Shown piece by piece: positions 1 to 6,522 of a stretch of 8,233 nucleotides of DNA (the first letter of the stretch is position 1; every line of letters begins with the position of its first letter). This DNA is from Oscillospiraceae bacterium (GTDB lineage: Bacteria; Bacillota; Clostridia; Oscillospirales; Ruminococcaceae). A model generated the notes under the pieces. That model saw only the letters and a program-made list of their open reading frames with translations. It was not told the origin of the DNA and searched no databases. The stretch lies in assembly GCA_016296165.1 (NCBI GenBank), contig JAEDJV010000110.1, forward strand, positions 1-8,233, given 5' to 3'. A program made the translations under genes and the position numbers.

Positions 1-744
1 GAATTTGTAGATTATTTAAACAACAATATTCCCACAACCCAATATGAAAATTGTATTGATGAATTAATGTTAAATAATGTTTATTCAAATTTATATGGAT
101 ATATTGATATAAATGGTAAATGTAGTTTTAATAATAAAATGTTTTCATCATATCTGGATTGTCTGAGTAGTCTTAAAGATAAAGAAAATTCCTCAGAAAA
201 CGATTATTTTGAATTTCTGGAGTATGTGGATATAGGTTCTTTTGAAGAATACAATCAGCAATTATATAGTTGTACTGAAGGAGAAAGATGTTTGAAAAAA
301 ATACCGGGTATCAATGAATCTTCATTTCTTATAAAACCAGATTTCATGATTGGTATATTCAAAAATTCAGAACATATAGATGAATCATGGAAATTTGCAG
401 AATATTTTCTGGGTGAGTACTATCAGAATAATGTTTTTGAAAATAAGATAAGTTTTCCGGTAACCGAAAGTGCAATGAAAAACTGTATAGAATATAGCGA
501 ATTAAATAAATCAGAAATTTATAAAGTTATTGAAGGTAAAGAAATAAAAATACCGTTGATAACTGATAAAGTAGTGAGTGAATTCAGTGAAATTATTAAA
601 ATGACATATAAAATAAAAACAGATGATACAGGAATTATCAGAATAATAGAGAATGAAATAGAAAATCTTAGCTTTGAAAGTAGTGAAAAAATTTCAGAGG
701 AGCTTCAAAATAAAGTACAAACATACATACAGGAGAAAAAATAA
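1..744 (+). CDS. ABC-type extracellular solute-binding protein, C-terminal part (5' end outside window)
   Basis: The frame is open from the first base of the window (it begins EFVDYLNNN), so the ATG at 67 is probably internal and the gene starts upstream; 247 residues are visible. The protein resembles the C-terminal lobe of family 1 solute-binding lipoproteins of Clostridia, which bind sugars or oligosaccharides outside the cell for an ABC importer. Supporting signs are a 'GYIDINGKCSFNN' segment like the usual 'Y(I/V)DxexgxCxFds' stretch, a 'KNSEHIDESWKFAEYFL' segment like the common 'kNsknkEaAWeFiky', a following 'FPVTESAM', and a tail 'SSEKISEELQNKVQTYIQEK' like the typical 'AeeiqnrVqiYlnE' ending. 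It is far more AT-rich, with much AUA and AAU, than the genes after it. Its ligand cannot be told. It ends 20-40 bases before a TnpB-type right-end relic and shows no link with the cysteine operon. The family call is from pattern recognition only. Confidence 0.6.
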   Translation, partial: EFVDYLNNNIPTTQYENCIDELMLNNVYSNLYGYIDINGKCSFNNKMFSSYLDCLSSLKDKENSSENDYFEFLEYVDIGSFEEYNQQLYSCTEGERCLKKIPGINESSFLIKPDFMIGIFKNSEHIDESWKFAEYFLGEYYQNNVFENKISFPVTESAMKNCIEYSELNKSEIYKVIEGKEIKIPLITDKVVSEFSEIIKMTYKIKTDDTGIIRIIENEIENLSFESSEKISEELQNKVQTYIQEKK

Positions 745-746
745 CT

Positions 747-769
747 GTAATTGCCAAATGTTCAATTAC
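747..769 (+). repeat. Small inverted repeat (7-bp arms) after the solute-binding gene
   Basis: GTAATTG at 747-753 is the exact reverse complement of CAATTAC at 763-769, with a 9-base loop. The stem is AT-rich and not followed by a T-run, so it is a poor terminator. It lies directly left of the TnpB-type right-end segment and may belong to the same relic, or be chance. Confidence 0.35.
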
Positions 770-826
770 CCTGACGCAATTCATCCCACCGTTTATAGAG
801 GCGGGGACTTCTTGCTAATTGAGGTT
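770..826 (+). mobile_element. Relic of an IS200/IS605-type (TnpB) right end / omega-RNA scaffold
   Basis: The segment reads CTGACGCAATTCATC, then a hairpin, then GGGGACTTCTTGC. This order matches the stretch I know from the 3' ends of many tnpB genes of the IS200/IS605/IS1341 group, where CTGACGC(A/G)ATTCATC precedes a GC-rich hairpin and then (A/T)CTTCT(T/C)GC. In those elements it is both the transposon right end and the 3' scaffold of the omega RNA that guides TnpB. Here the hairpin arms are CCCACC (785-790) and GGCGGG (800-805), with one A/C mismatch and a 9-base loop. The preceding bases belong to an unrelated coding frame, so no tnpA or tnpB is attached. It could be a decayed remnant, a non-autonomous element moved in trans, or a stand-alone guide-like RNA. 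The exact boundaries are not visible. Confidence 0.6.
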
Positions 827-891
827 AAATTTTCCGAAAGAAAATGATTATACACAGGATTCAGAGATGTTACATAAAAAATAAAAAAACC

Positions 892-920
892 TTGTCAAAT
901 CCTTATTTATAGAGTATAAT
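892..920 (+). promoter_or_regulatory. Sigma-A-type promoter of the cysE-cysS operon
   Basis: A -35 box TTGTCA (892-897, one mismatch to TTGACA) and a perfect -10 box TATAAT (915-920) are separated by exactly 17 bases. Transcription would start near 927, just ahead of the T-box leader. It is the best promoter in the 448-base gap and fits the leader it precedes. Confidence 0.8.
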
Positions 921-926
921 ATAATA

Positions 927-1177
927 TAGTTCAATATTTTTAAAGGCGTAACAGCAAGAGTAACCTTATTTCCGGATTTTCAGAGAGCGCTGTGTTGCTG
1001 GGAACAGTGTATTCCGGATATGTGTGAAGTGCGGCTGCCAGCCGGGACAGGGAAGTAACAGTATCTGTCTCCGTATAACCTGCGTTAAGGGTCATCAGAG
1101 AGCTATAAATCAGAAGTGGAACCGCGGATATACCGCCTTCTGTGATGGAATAACATCACAGAAGGCGTTTTTGTTTT
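927..1177 (+). ncRNA. T-box riboswitch leader, tRNA-Cys specific
   Basis: This is a transcription-attenuation leader that senses uncharged tRNA-Cys. Visible parts, in order: a Stem I 5' side with AGTA (959-962, loop E side of the specifier loop); AGAGAG (983-988) leading into the distal arm; GAAG followed by the specifier TGC (1030-1032), a cysteine codon, with CAGC (952-955) able to pair with GCTG (1034-1037) below it; and the T-box sequence AGAAGTGGAACCGCGG (1112-1127). The bulge carries TGGA (1117-1120), which pairs with a tRNA 3' end UCCA, as expected from the U discriminator base of tRNA-Cys. The antiterminator is visible: AGAAG (1112-1116) with CTTCT (1137-1141), and GCGG (1124-1127) with CCGC (1133-1136), leaving a 7-base bulge TGGAACC. 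It competes with the terminator at 1134-1177. The downstream genes cysE and cysS agree with the specificity. The 5' end is inferred from the promoter. Confidence 0.93.
1134..1177 (+). terminator. Intrinsic terminator of the T-box leader
   Basis: Arms CGCCTTCTGTGATG (1134-1147) and CATCACAGAAGGCG (1154-1167) form a perfect 14-bp stem with a 6-base loop, followed by the T-rich run TTTTTGTTTT (1168-1177). The left arm overlaps the 3' strand of the antiterminator (1133-1141), so the two folds are mutually exclusive. It ends 15 bases before the cysE start codon. Confidence 0.93.
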
Positions 1178-1192
1178 GGATGGTGGTTTTTT

Positions 1193-1864
1193 ATGTTCAG
1201 AAGACTGAAGGAAGATATTGCATCTGTAAAGGAACGGGATCCGGCGGCAAGGAACTTTTTTGAGATACTGCTGACATATTCCGGACTTCATGCTGTAAGA
1301 TCCTACAGGATCGCTCACTGGTGCTATAAAAGAAAATTGTTTACTCTGGCACGTATCATTTCGCAGACTGCGAGGTTCTTTACAGGAATAGAGATACATC
1401 CGGGGGCGGCAATAGGAAAAGGACTGTTCATAGATCATGGTATGGGTGTTGTGATTGGCGAAACTGCTGAGATAGGCGATAATTGTCTGATATATCAGGG
1501 GGTTACGCTTGGAGGTACCGGCAAGGATAAGGGAAAGCGACACCCTACTCTCGGCAATAATGTTATGGTTGGAGCCGGTGCAAAGGTGCTTGGTCCGTTT
1601 AAGGTCGGTGACAATGTAAAGATTGCTGCAAACGCAGTTGTTCTGAAGGAAGTTCCGCCTGATTCAACTGCAGTAGGAATCCCGGCGCGTATAATCCGTC
1701 ACAGCCATGATAATTTTTCTGCCCGCGATCTTGACCAGATTCATATACCGGATCCGGTTGCACAGGAATTAAGATATCTCGAGGGACGTATTAAAGAACT
1801 TGAGTATGAACTGTCCGAGTGCGAAAAAAGAAATCCAAAAAATATTTTTACAGGAGAAGATTGA
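1193..1864 (+). CDS. cysE: Serine O-acetyltransferase
   Basis: The enzyme moves an acetyl group from acetyl-CoA to L-serine to give O-acetylserine, the committed step of cysteine synthesis in the cytoplasm. The 223-residue product is the short Gram-positive form, lacking part of the N-terminal helical domain of the roughly 270-residue enterobacterial enzyme. From about residue 65 it has the left-handed beta-helix of hexapeptide repeats (IHPGAAIGKGLFIDHG, VVIGETAEIGDNCLIYQGV). The catalytic Asp-His pair is D81-H82, and the active-site loop VTLGGTGKDKGKRHP (104-118) carries the conserved RHP. The C-terminal tail (from about 193) is charged and may form a short coiled coil. A GGTGG-like ribosome site (1182-1186) sits 6 bases before the ATG. 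It is the first gene behind the Cys T-box, so it should be expressed when tRNA-Cys is uncharged; its stop lies 4 bases before cysS. Confidence 0.95.
   Translation: MFRRLKEDIASVKERDPAARNFFEILLTYSGLHAVRSYRIAHWCYKRKLFTLARIISQTARFFTGIEIHPGAAIGKGLFIDHGMGVVIGETAEIGDNCLIYQGVTLGGTGKDKGKRHPTLGNNVMVGAGAKVLGPFKVGDNVKIAANAVVLKEVPPDSTAVGIPARIIRHSHDNFSARDLDQIHIPDPVAQELRYLEGRIKELEYELSECEKRNPKNIFTGED
1852..1857 (+). promoter_or_regulatory. Ribosome binding site that fixes the cysS start
   Basis: AGGAGA lies inside the last codons of cysE and 11 bases upstream of the ATG at 1869. An ATG further upstream (1800) lies in the same frame but would add 23 residues with no family similarity and has no such site before it, so 1869 is preferred. 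Confidence 0.75.
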
Positions 1865-1868
1865 AATT

Positions 1869-3263
1869 ATGCAGCTCTACAACACAATGACAAGAAAAAA
1901 AGAAGAATTCAAGCCGATAACAGATGGGGTTGTCAACATCTATGCCTGCGGACCAACGGTTTACAACTATATTCACATCGGAAATGCAAGACCTATCTGT
2001 TCTTTTGACGTATTAAGAAGATACCTTACCTACAGAGGGTATAAGGTAAAATATGTCCAGAACTTTACTGATGTAGATGACAAAATTATCAAAAAGGCCA
2101 ACGAAGAAGGCGTGGAATCAACAGAGATTTCTGAAAAATATATTGCCGAATACAAAAAGGATGCTCACGGACTCAACGTTATGGATGCTGACGTTCATCC
2201 AAAAGTAACAGAAAGCATGGATATTATCATTGATATTGTAAAAACTCTTGTTGACAAGGGTTTTGCATATGAATCAGGCGGCGATGTTTACTTCAGAACA
2301 AGCAGATTCCCTGAATACGGCAAACTCTCAGGAATGCCTATAGAAGACCTTAAGGCAGGTGCACGAATAGATGTAAACTCACAGAAGGAAGATGCGCTTG
2401 ACTTTGCAGTATGGAAGGCTGCAAAGCCTGGTGAACCGTACTGGGATTCACCATGGGGAAAGGGCAGACCGGGCTGGCATATCGAATGTTCAGCTATGTC
2501 AAGACATCATATCGGAGACACTCTCGATATCCACTGCGGCGGTCAGGATCTCATATTCCCTCATCATGAAAATGAAATTGCACAGAGTGAGGCAGCAACA
2601 GGATGTAAACTTGCCAACTACTGGGTTCACAATGGATATATAAACGTTGACAACCAGAAGATGTCCAAGTCACTTGGCAACTTCTTTACTGCAAGAGAAG
2701 TTGCTGAAAAATACGGCTACGAAGTAGTTCGCTACATGATGGTTCAGGCACACTACAGAAGTCCTATCAATTACTGTGTTGAACTCCTTGATTCATGCAA
2801 GGCGTCACTGACAAGACTCTATAACTGCCGTGCAACCCTTGACAGCGCAATCGAAATTGCAAAGAACGGTGAAATAAAGCCTGAAGCAGCTGAGATATTT
2901 GAAAAGAGAAAACAGCAGTTTATAGAGGCTATGGATGATGACCTTAATACTGCAGACGGTATTACAGCTGTTTTTGAACTGGTAAGAGACCTGAACACAA
3001 TGTCTGCAGACAAGGAAACATCAAAAGAACAGCTTTTAGCAGGGGCTGCAGTATTTGATGAGCTTACCGGCGTTCTCGGGCTTCTTTACAACAGAAACAA
3101 AGAAGAGGAAATTCCTGCAGATGTTATGGAACTGGTAGAACAGAGAACAGCGGCAAGAAAAGAGAAGAATTTTGCACTTGCTGATGAACTAAGAAACAGG
3201 ATTGCTGATATGGGTTATATTATCGAGGAAACAAGACAGGGAACAAAAATAAAGAAAAAGTAA
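1869..3263 (+). CDS. cysS: Cysteine--tRNA ligase
   Basis: This is a class I aminoacyl-tRNA synthetase that charges tRNA-Cys with cysteine in the cytoplasm. The 464 residues from the ATG at 1869 match the usual 460-470. The product opens with MQLYNTMTRKKEEF, the normal N-terminus of the family. The ATP-binding HIGH motif appears as HIGN (36-39), common in CysRS, and KMSKS is at 264-268. The zinc ligands that let the enzyme recognise cysteine are all visible: C27 (in YACGPTVYN), C207 (in GWHIECSAMS), H232 and E236 (in FPHHENE). A helical anticodon-binding region follows to the C-terminus. It lies 4 bases after cysE and 19 before the next gene, so it should share the T-box control; a tRNA-Cys T-box ahead of its own synthetase is a common arrangement in Firmicutes. 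No defect is seen. Confidence 0.97.
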   Translation: MQLYNTMTRKKEEFKPITDGVVNIYACGPTVYNYIHIGNARPICSFDVLRRYLTYRGYKVKYVQNFTDVDDKIIKKANEEGVESTEISEKYIAEYKKDAHGLNVMDADVHPKVTESMDIIIDIVKTLVDKGFAYESGGDVYFRTSRFPEYGKLSGMPIEDLKAGARIDVNSQKEDALDFAVWKAAKPGEPYWDSPWGKGRPGWHIECSAMSRHHIGDTLDIHCGGQDLIFPHHENEIAQSEAATGCKLANYWVHNGYINVDNQKMSKSLGNFFTAREVAEKYGYEVVRYMMVQAHYRSPINYCVELLDSCKASLTRLYNCRATLDSAIEIAKNGEIKPEAAEIFEKRKQQFIEAMDDDLNTADGITAVFELVRDLNTMSADKETSKEQLLAGAAVFDELTGVLGLLYNRNKEEEIPADVMELVEQRTAARKEKNFALADELRNRIADMGYIIEETRQGTKIKKK

Positions 3264-3282
3264 AACGAAAAAGGAGTGCATT

Positions 3283-4092
3283 ATGGCTCAGAAAAATAAC
3301 AGCATTACTTTTAAAAGCGTTATCACAGGACTTTTCATTGCAATGGCTGTTTTTACTGTGGCGATGATTACAGTAACCATCGTAAAAATGAACAAGGCTA
3401 AAAATGAACTTAACATTAATCCTGATGAAGTAAATCTTGTTCAGCTTGAAACAATAAAAGGAAATATTGCAGATGACGCTCTTGTTGCAATTGTAGAAAC
3501 AGATATCGGTGAGATAAGAGCTGAACTTTATCCGCAGTATGCACCGAATACTGTTGCAAACTTTAAAAAGCTGGCTGATTCGGAATACTATAACGGAACT
3601 TTTATATATGAGATAAAAAAGGAAATGTACACCTCCGGAGGAAGTCTGTTTAATGACGGCGGACTTCCTGACGGATATGATGAGGAAACTGAGAAGATAG
3701 AACCGGAGTTTTCCAATGACCTGTGGCCGTTTAAAGGCTGTTTCATGTCATGCGGTCTTACACGAGGTTCTTTCTGGAGTAATATGCCTGTTATCTACAG
3801 CGGAAGCAGATTTATGATAGCCGGTACGATAGATTTTAATGAAGAAATAAAAGAAGAACTTTATGAAGGTAAGGAAAATCTCAATACTGTTATTGAGGAT
3901 GCCTTTGTAGAATACGGTGGTTTGCCGAATGCTTCAAGGCAGATGACTGTATTTGCCCAGACATACGAAGGTATGGATGTTCTTGAAAAGATACTGAATT
4001 CAGAAGCAAGTGAAGAAAACCTCAGACCGGTGGAAGATATTGAGATAAAAAAGATTACTGTATGCACATATAAAGAGTCACTTGAAAAATAA
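3283..4092 (+). CDS. Membrane-anchored cyclophilin-like protein with degenerate active site
   Basis: The 269-residue protein starts with a short charged N-terminus and one hydrophobic segment (about 12-34), so it is probably anchored in the membrane with the rest outside. Residues 67-264 follow the cyclophilin (peptidyl-prolyl isomerase) fold: IVETDIGEIRAELYPQYAPN, then TVANFKKLADSEYYNGTF, and near the end MTVFAQTYEGMDVLEKI. The catalytic stretch, usually FHRVIxxFMIQGGDP, reads FIYEIKKEMYTSGGSL (107-122): the essential arginine, the Phe and the Gln are gone. The later GSQFYI motif is GSRFMI (174-179). It is therefore probably inactive as an isomerase and may act as a binding or scaffold protein. 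An AGGAG site (3272-3276) lies 6 bases from the ATG, and the 19-base gap after cysS suggests read-through from the cysteine operon. The next gene encodes an intact-looking relative. The fold call is strong; the role is unknown. Confidence 0.8.
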   Translation: MAQKNNSITFKSVITGLFIAMAVFTVAMITVTIVKMNKAKNELNINPDEVNLVQLETIKGNIADDALVAIVETDIGEIRAELYPQYAPNTVANFKKLADSEYYNGTFIYEIKKEMYTSGGSLFNDGGLPDGYDEETEKIEPEFSNDLWPFKGCFMSCGLTRGSFWSNMPVIYSGSRFMIAGTIDFNEEIKEELYEGKENLNTVIEDAFVEYGGLPNASRQMTVFAQTYEGMDVLEKILNSEASEENLRPVEDIEIKKITVCTYKESLEK

Positions 4093-4093
4093 C

Positions 4094-4122
4094 TTTACAA
4101 ACAAGCAAAATTGTAGTATAAT
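4094..4122 (+). promoter_or_regulatory. Promoter of the lipoprotein cyclophilin gene
   Basis: TTTACA (4094-4099, one mismatch to TTGACA) and TATAAT (4117-4122) are separated by 17 bases, right after the stop of the preceding gene. Transcription would start near 4129 and give a leader of about 100 bases, in which I see no strong hairpin or known riboswitch. No terminator is visible between the two cyclophilin genes, so read-through from upstream is also possible. Confidence 0.7.
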
Positions 4123-4227
4123 AAAATGGTTGCATACTAACAGAAAAGAAGTTTAATAACGTAAAGAAAATATATTTGGCGTATTGTTCTAAAACTTGAT
4201 TTTTAAATTTGAAATGAGGAGTAAAAG

Positions 4228-4998
4228 ATGAAAATTTCAGTACTAACAAAAAAAACTGTGGCGTTTGTTCTTTGTGTTGCTATGACAGCAGTTGCTTTTG
4301 CCGGCTGCGGAAAAAAGGACGAAAAAGAACCAATATACAAACAGGGATCCAAAGAATCTGACTATGAAACGTGCCTTGATGACAGCAGTGGATATACTGA
4401 TATGGCAAACTATACAGAACCTGAAAAAGGCGAAGAGATAGTTGTTATGACAATAAAAGACAAGGGAACAGTAAAGATACAGCTTTTCCCTGAACTTCTT
4501 CCAAAGGCATGTGCAAACTTTGCGGGTCTTGTATCTCAGGGATATTATGACGGTCTGACTTTCCACAGAGTTATTGCTGATTTTATGATTCAGGGCGGTG
4601 ATCCTGTAGGTAACGGAACAGGCGGTGAGTCTATCTGGGGACTTAGATTTGACGGCGGTACATCAAAGTATCTCTATCATGTAAAGGGAGCCCTTGCTTA
4701 TGCAAACAGCGGTGCAACATCAACTGACGGAAGTCAGTTCTATATCGTAGTTGGTCAGCAGTTCCCTGATGAAGTTCTTGACAGTTATGCAGCTGCAGGT
4801 CTTACAGAAACAGTACGTAAGGCGTATGTGGAAGAAGGCGGCACTCCTTGGCTCGATGGTGGTTATACAGTATTTGGACAGGTATTTGAAGGTATGGATA
4901 TAGTTGAGGATATCTGTAACAATACAACAGTTGATTCAGCAGACAAGCCTGTAGATGATGTTATTATCGAAAAGATTGAGATGGCTGTTTATGAATAA
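4228..4998 (+). CDS. Lipoprotein peptidyl-prolyl cis-trans isomerase, cyclophilin type
   Basis: This enzyme speeds cis-trans turning of Xaa-Pro bonds during folding of proteins outside the membrane. The 256-residue precursor has a signal peptide with a lipobox FAGC (24-27), so C27 should be lipidated and the protein held on the outer face of the membrane; a charged linker follows to about residue 70. The cyclophilin domain (about 71-254) carries the canonical motif FHRVIADFMIQGGDP (112-126) with catalytic R114, then KGALAYANSG (153-162), GSQFYI (169-174 region) and W208-L209, with Tyr at the place where human CypA has His126. A stretch near 180-205 (FPDEVLDSYAAAGLTETVRKAYVEEGG) is an insertion common in clostridial versions. 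The ATG follows TGAGGAG (4215-4221) by 6 bases. It has its own promoter and terminator. It is the likely active partner or parent of the degenerate copy upstream. Confidence 0.92.
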   Translation: MKISVLTKKTVAFVLCVAMTAVAFAGCGKKDEKEPIYKQGSKESDYETCLDDSSGYTDMANYTEPEKGEEIVVMTIKDKGTVKIQLFPELLPKACANFAGLVSQGYYDGLTFHRVIADFMIQGGDPVGNGTGGESIWGLRFDGGTSKYLYHVKGALAYANSGATSTDGSQFYIVVGQQFPDEVLDSYAAAGLTETVRKAYVEEGGTPWLDGGYTVFGQVFEGMDIVEDICNNTTVDSADKPVDDVIIEKIEMAVYE

Positions 4999-5041
4999 TC
5001 CGGTAATTGAAAAATAATTTTTCTGTTCATTAAAAACATTT

Positions 5042-5090
5042 CCAGTTAATGTGCGGATATTTATACATCCGCACACTATTAACTGGTTTT
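5042..5090 (+). terminator. Intrinsic terminator after the lipoprotein cyclophilin gene
   Basis: A long two-part hairpin: CCAGTTAA (5042-5049) pairs with TTAACTGG (5079-5086), and GTGCGGAT (5051-5058) pairs with ATCCGCAC (5067-5074), with an 8-base loop and a small 3-4 base bulge on the right arm. It is followed by TTTT (5087-5090). The T-run is short but the stem is strong and well placed, 44 bases after the stop. Confidence 0.8.
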
Positions 5091-5137
5091 AACAAGATAT
5101 TCTTTTTGCAGTATTGCAGAGGCTGTGATTTTTGGTA

Positions 5138-5166
5138 TTGATATTTTGTTAAAATCAGTTAATAAT
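5138..5166 (+). promoter_or_regulatory. Possible promoter of the murA-walJ-rlmH group
   Basis: TTGATA (5138-5143) and AATAAT (5161-5166) are separated by 17 bases. Both boxes are imperfect in an AT-rich stretch, but a promoter is expected between the upstream terminator and murA, and this is the best pair I see. Confidence 0.4.
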
Positions 5167-5203
5167 AAAAATAAAAGAAAAGAACGTTTTAGAGTTGACG
5201 TTT

Positions 5204-5211
5204 AAGGGGAG
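5204..5211 (+). promoter_or_regulatory. Ribosome binding site that fixes the TTG start of murA
   Basis: AAGGGGAG lies 6 bases before TTG at 5218. An in-frame TAA at 5203-5205 rules out any longer form, and the first internal ATG would delete the conserved K22-N23 of MurA, so TTG is the start. Confidence 0.85.
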
Positions 5212-5217
5212 AAAGAA

Positions 5218-6501
5218 TTGGATAAATTTGTAATAAAAGGTGGAAACAGATTAACCGGAGATATTTTTGTAAGCGGAGCAAAGAACGCTGCAGTAGCTAT
5301 AATTCCGGCAGTTATACTGTCAGATGAACCTTGTGTTCTCGAAAATGTTCCAAAGATAAGCGATGTCTCAATAGGTATGAAGATTCTTGCAGAGATGGGT
5401 GCGTCGGTTGAACTGATAGATTCGACCACATTCAGAATAGATGCAACACACCTTAATAATTCAGCAGTTCCTTATGAGATGGCTCGTAAGATGAGAGCTT
5501 CATATTACTTTTTAGGAGCTTGTCTTGGCAAGTTCAGAAAAGCGATGGTTTCCATGCCTGGCGGATGTCCTCTTGGTGACAGACCTATTGATATGCATCT
5601 TAAAGCATTTGAGGTGCTCGGTGCCACACACAGCATTGATAACGGAATTGTAAATGTCGAAAGTGATCATCTTTACGGCGGTCATATTTATTTTGAAAAG
5701 GTTTCAGTCGGAGCCACAATGAATGCAATTCTTGCGGCAGTAAAGGCTGATGGTCTTACGATAATAGAAAACGCTGCAAGAGAGCCGCATATAGTTGATC
5801 TTGCAAACTTCCTCAACTCAATGGGTGCGGATATTATGGGTGCAGGAACAGATGTAATAAAAATCAGAGGCGTCGGATATCTCAGAGGAACAACATACTC
5901 AATAGTTCCGGACCAGATAGAAGCAGGGACATATATGATTGCCGCAGCCGCTACAGGCGGAGACGTTATGGTCCGTAACGTTATACCTAAGCACCTTGAG
6001 TCAATAACAGCCAAACTCAGAAAGATTGGCGTGAATATAGAGGAATTTGACGATAGTGTAAGAGTGTGGACGGACAAGCCCCTTGTCAAGACAAATGTCA
6101 AAACAAGTCCTCATCCTGGATTTCCTACAGATATGCAGCCTCAGATAGCAACACTTCTTACGCTTGTACACGGACCAAGTATTATAACCGAGAATATATG
6201 GGACAGCAGATTTGCGTATGTTGAAGAACTTCGAAGGATGGGGGCAAATATTTCTGTTGACGGAAAAGTTGCCGTTATCGAAGGTCTGGGCAGTCTCAAG
6301 GGCGCACCTGTAAAAGCGTGTGACCTCAGAGCAGGTGCTGCGCTTATTATAGCGGGTCTTGCTGCAGAGGGAGTAACAGAGATAGAAGACATCTATCATA
6401 TTGAACGTGGCTATGAGGATATGGATAAAAAGCTCAGAGGAATCGGAGCAGATATAGAAAAAAGATATTTTCCGGGAGAACCGGTTGCTAAAAGTTGCTA
6501 A
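5218..6501 (+). CDS. murA: UDP-N-acetylglucosamine 1-carboxyvinyltransferase
   Basis: MurA adds enolpyruvate from phosphoenolpyruvate to UDP-GlcNAc, the first committed step of peptidoglycan precursor synthesis in the cytoplasm. The 427 residues are close to the 419 of E. coli. Visible key residues are K22-N23 (in SGAKNAA), the catalytic loop MPGGCPLGDRPIDMH with C117 (the Cys that fosfomycin alkylates; E. coli C115), the base-candidate Asp at 305 in GFPTDMQPQ, and the C-terminal DLRAGAALIIAGLAAEG and HIERGYEDMDKKL segments. With Cys rather than Asp in the loop, the enzyme is expected to be fosfomycin-sensitive as far as the target goes. It starts with TTG after a strong ribosome site. Many Firmicutes have two paralogues (MurA1 and MurA2/MurZ); which one this is cannot be told here. 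It is followed after 21 bases by walJ. Confidence 0.96.
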   Translation: MDKFVIKGGNRLTGDIFVSGAKNAAVAIIPAVILSDEPCVLENVPKISDVSIGMKILAEMGASVELIDSTTFRIDATHLNNSAVPYEMARKMRASYYFLGACLGKFRKAMVSMPGGCPLGDRPIDMHLKAFEVLGATHSIDNGIVNVESDHLYGGHIYFEKVSVGATMNAILAAVKADGLTIIENAAREPHIVDLANFLNSMGADIMGAGTDVIKIRGVGYLRGTTYSIVPDQIEAGTYMIAAAATGGDVMVRNVIPKHLESITAKLRKIGVNIEEFDDSVRVWTDKPLVKTNVKTSPHPGFPTDMQPQIATLLTLVHGPSIITENIWDSRFAYVEELRRMGANISVDGKVAVIEGLGSLKGAPVKACDLRAGAALIIAGLAAEGVTEIEDIYHIERGYEDMDKKLRGIGADIEKRYFPGEPVAKSC

Positions 6502-6522
6502 TATTTTAACGGAGAATTACTT

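Noticed and set aside
829..845. Short hairpin ATTTTC-loop-GAAAAT
   Set aside because: Six AT-rich base pairs in an AT-rich stretch are expected by chance, and no T-run or conserved context follows.
1024..1263. Plus-strand open frame starting ATG-like within the T-box leader
   Set aside because: It runs through Stem I, the T-box and its terminator and then out of frame into cysE; the RNA structure explains the region.
1103..1543. Minus-strand open frame of 146 codons across the T-box and cysE
   Set aside because: It lies antisense to a well-supported riboswitch and the conserved cysE, has no ribosome site or family likeness, and its composition follows the opposite strand.
1800..1868. Longer cysS start at the ATG at 1800
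   Set aside because: It would overlap cysE by over 60 bases, add 23 residues foreign to the family and lack a ribosome site; the ATG at 1869 has AGGAGA before it.
6001..6399. Long minus-strand frames opposite murA
   Set aside because: They are shadows of murA, whose catalytic residues and length are all in place.
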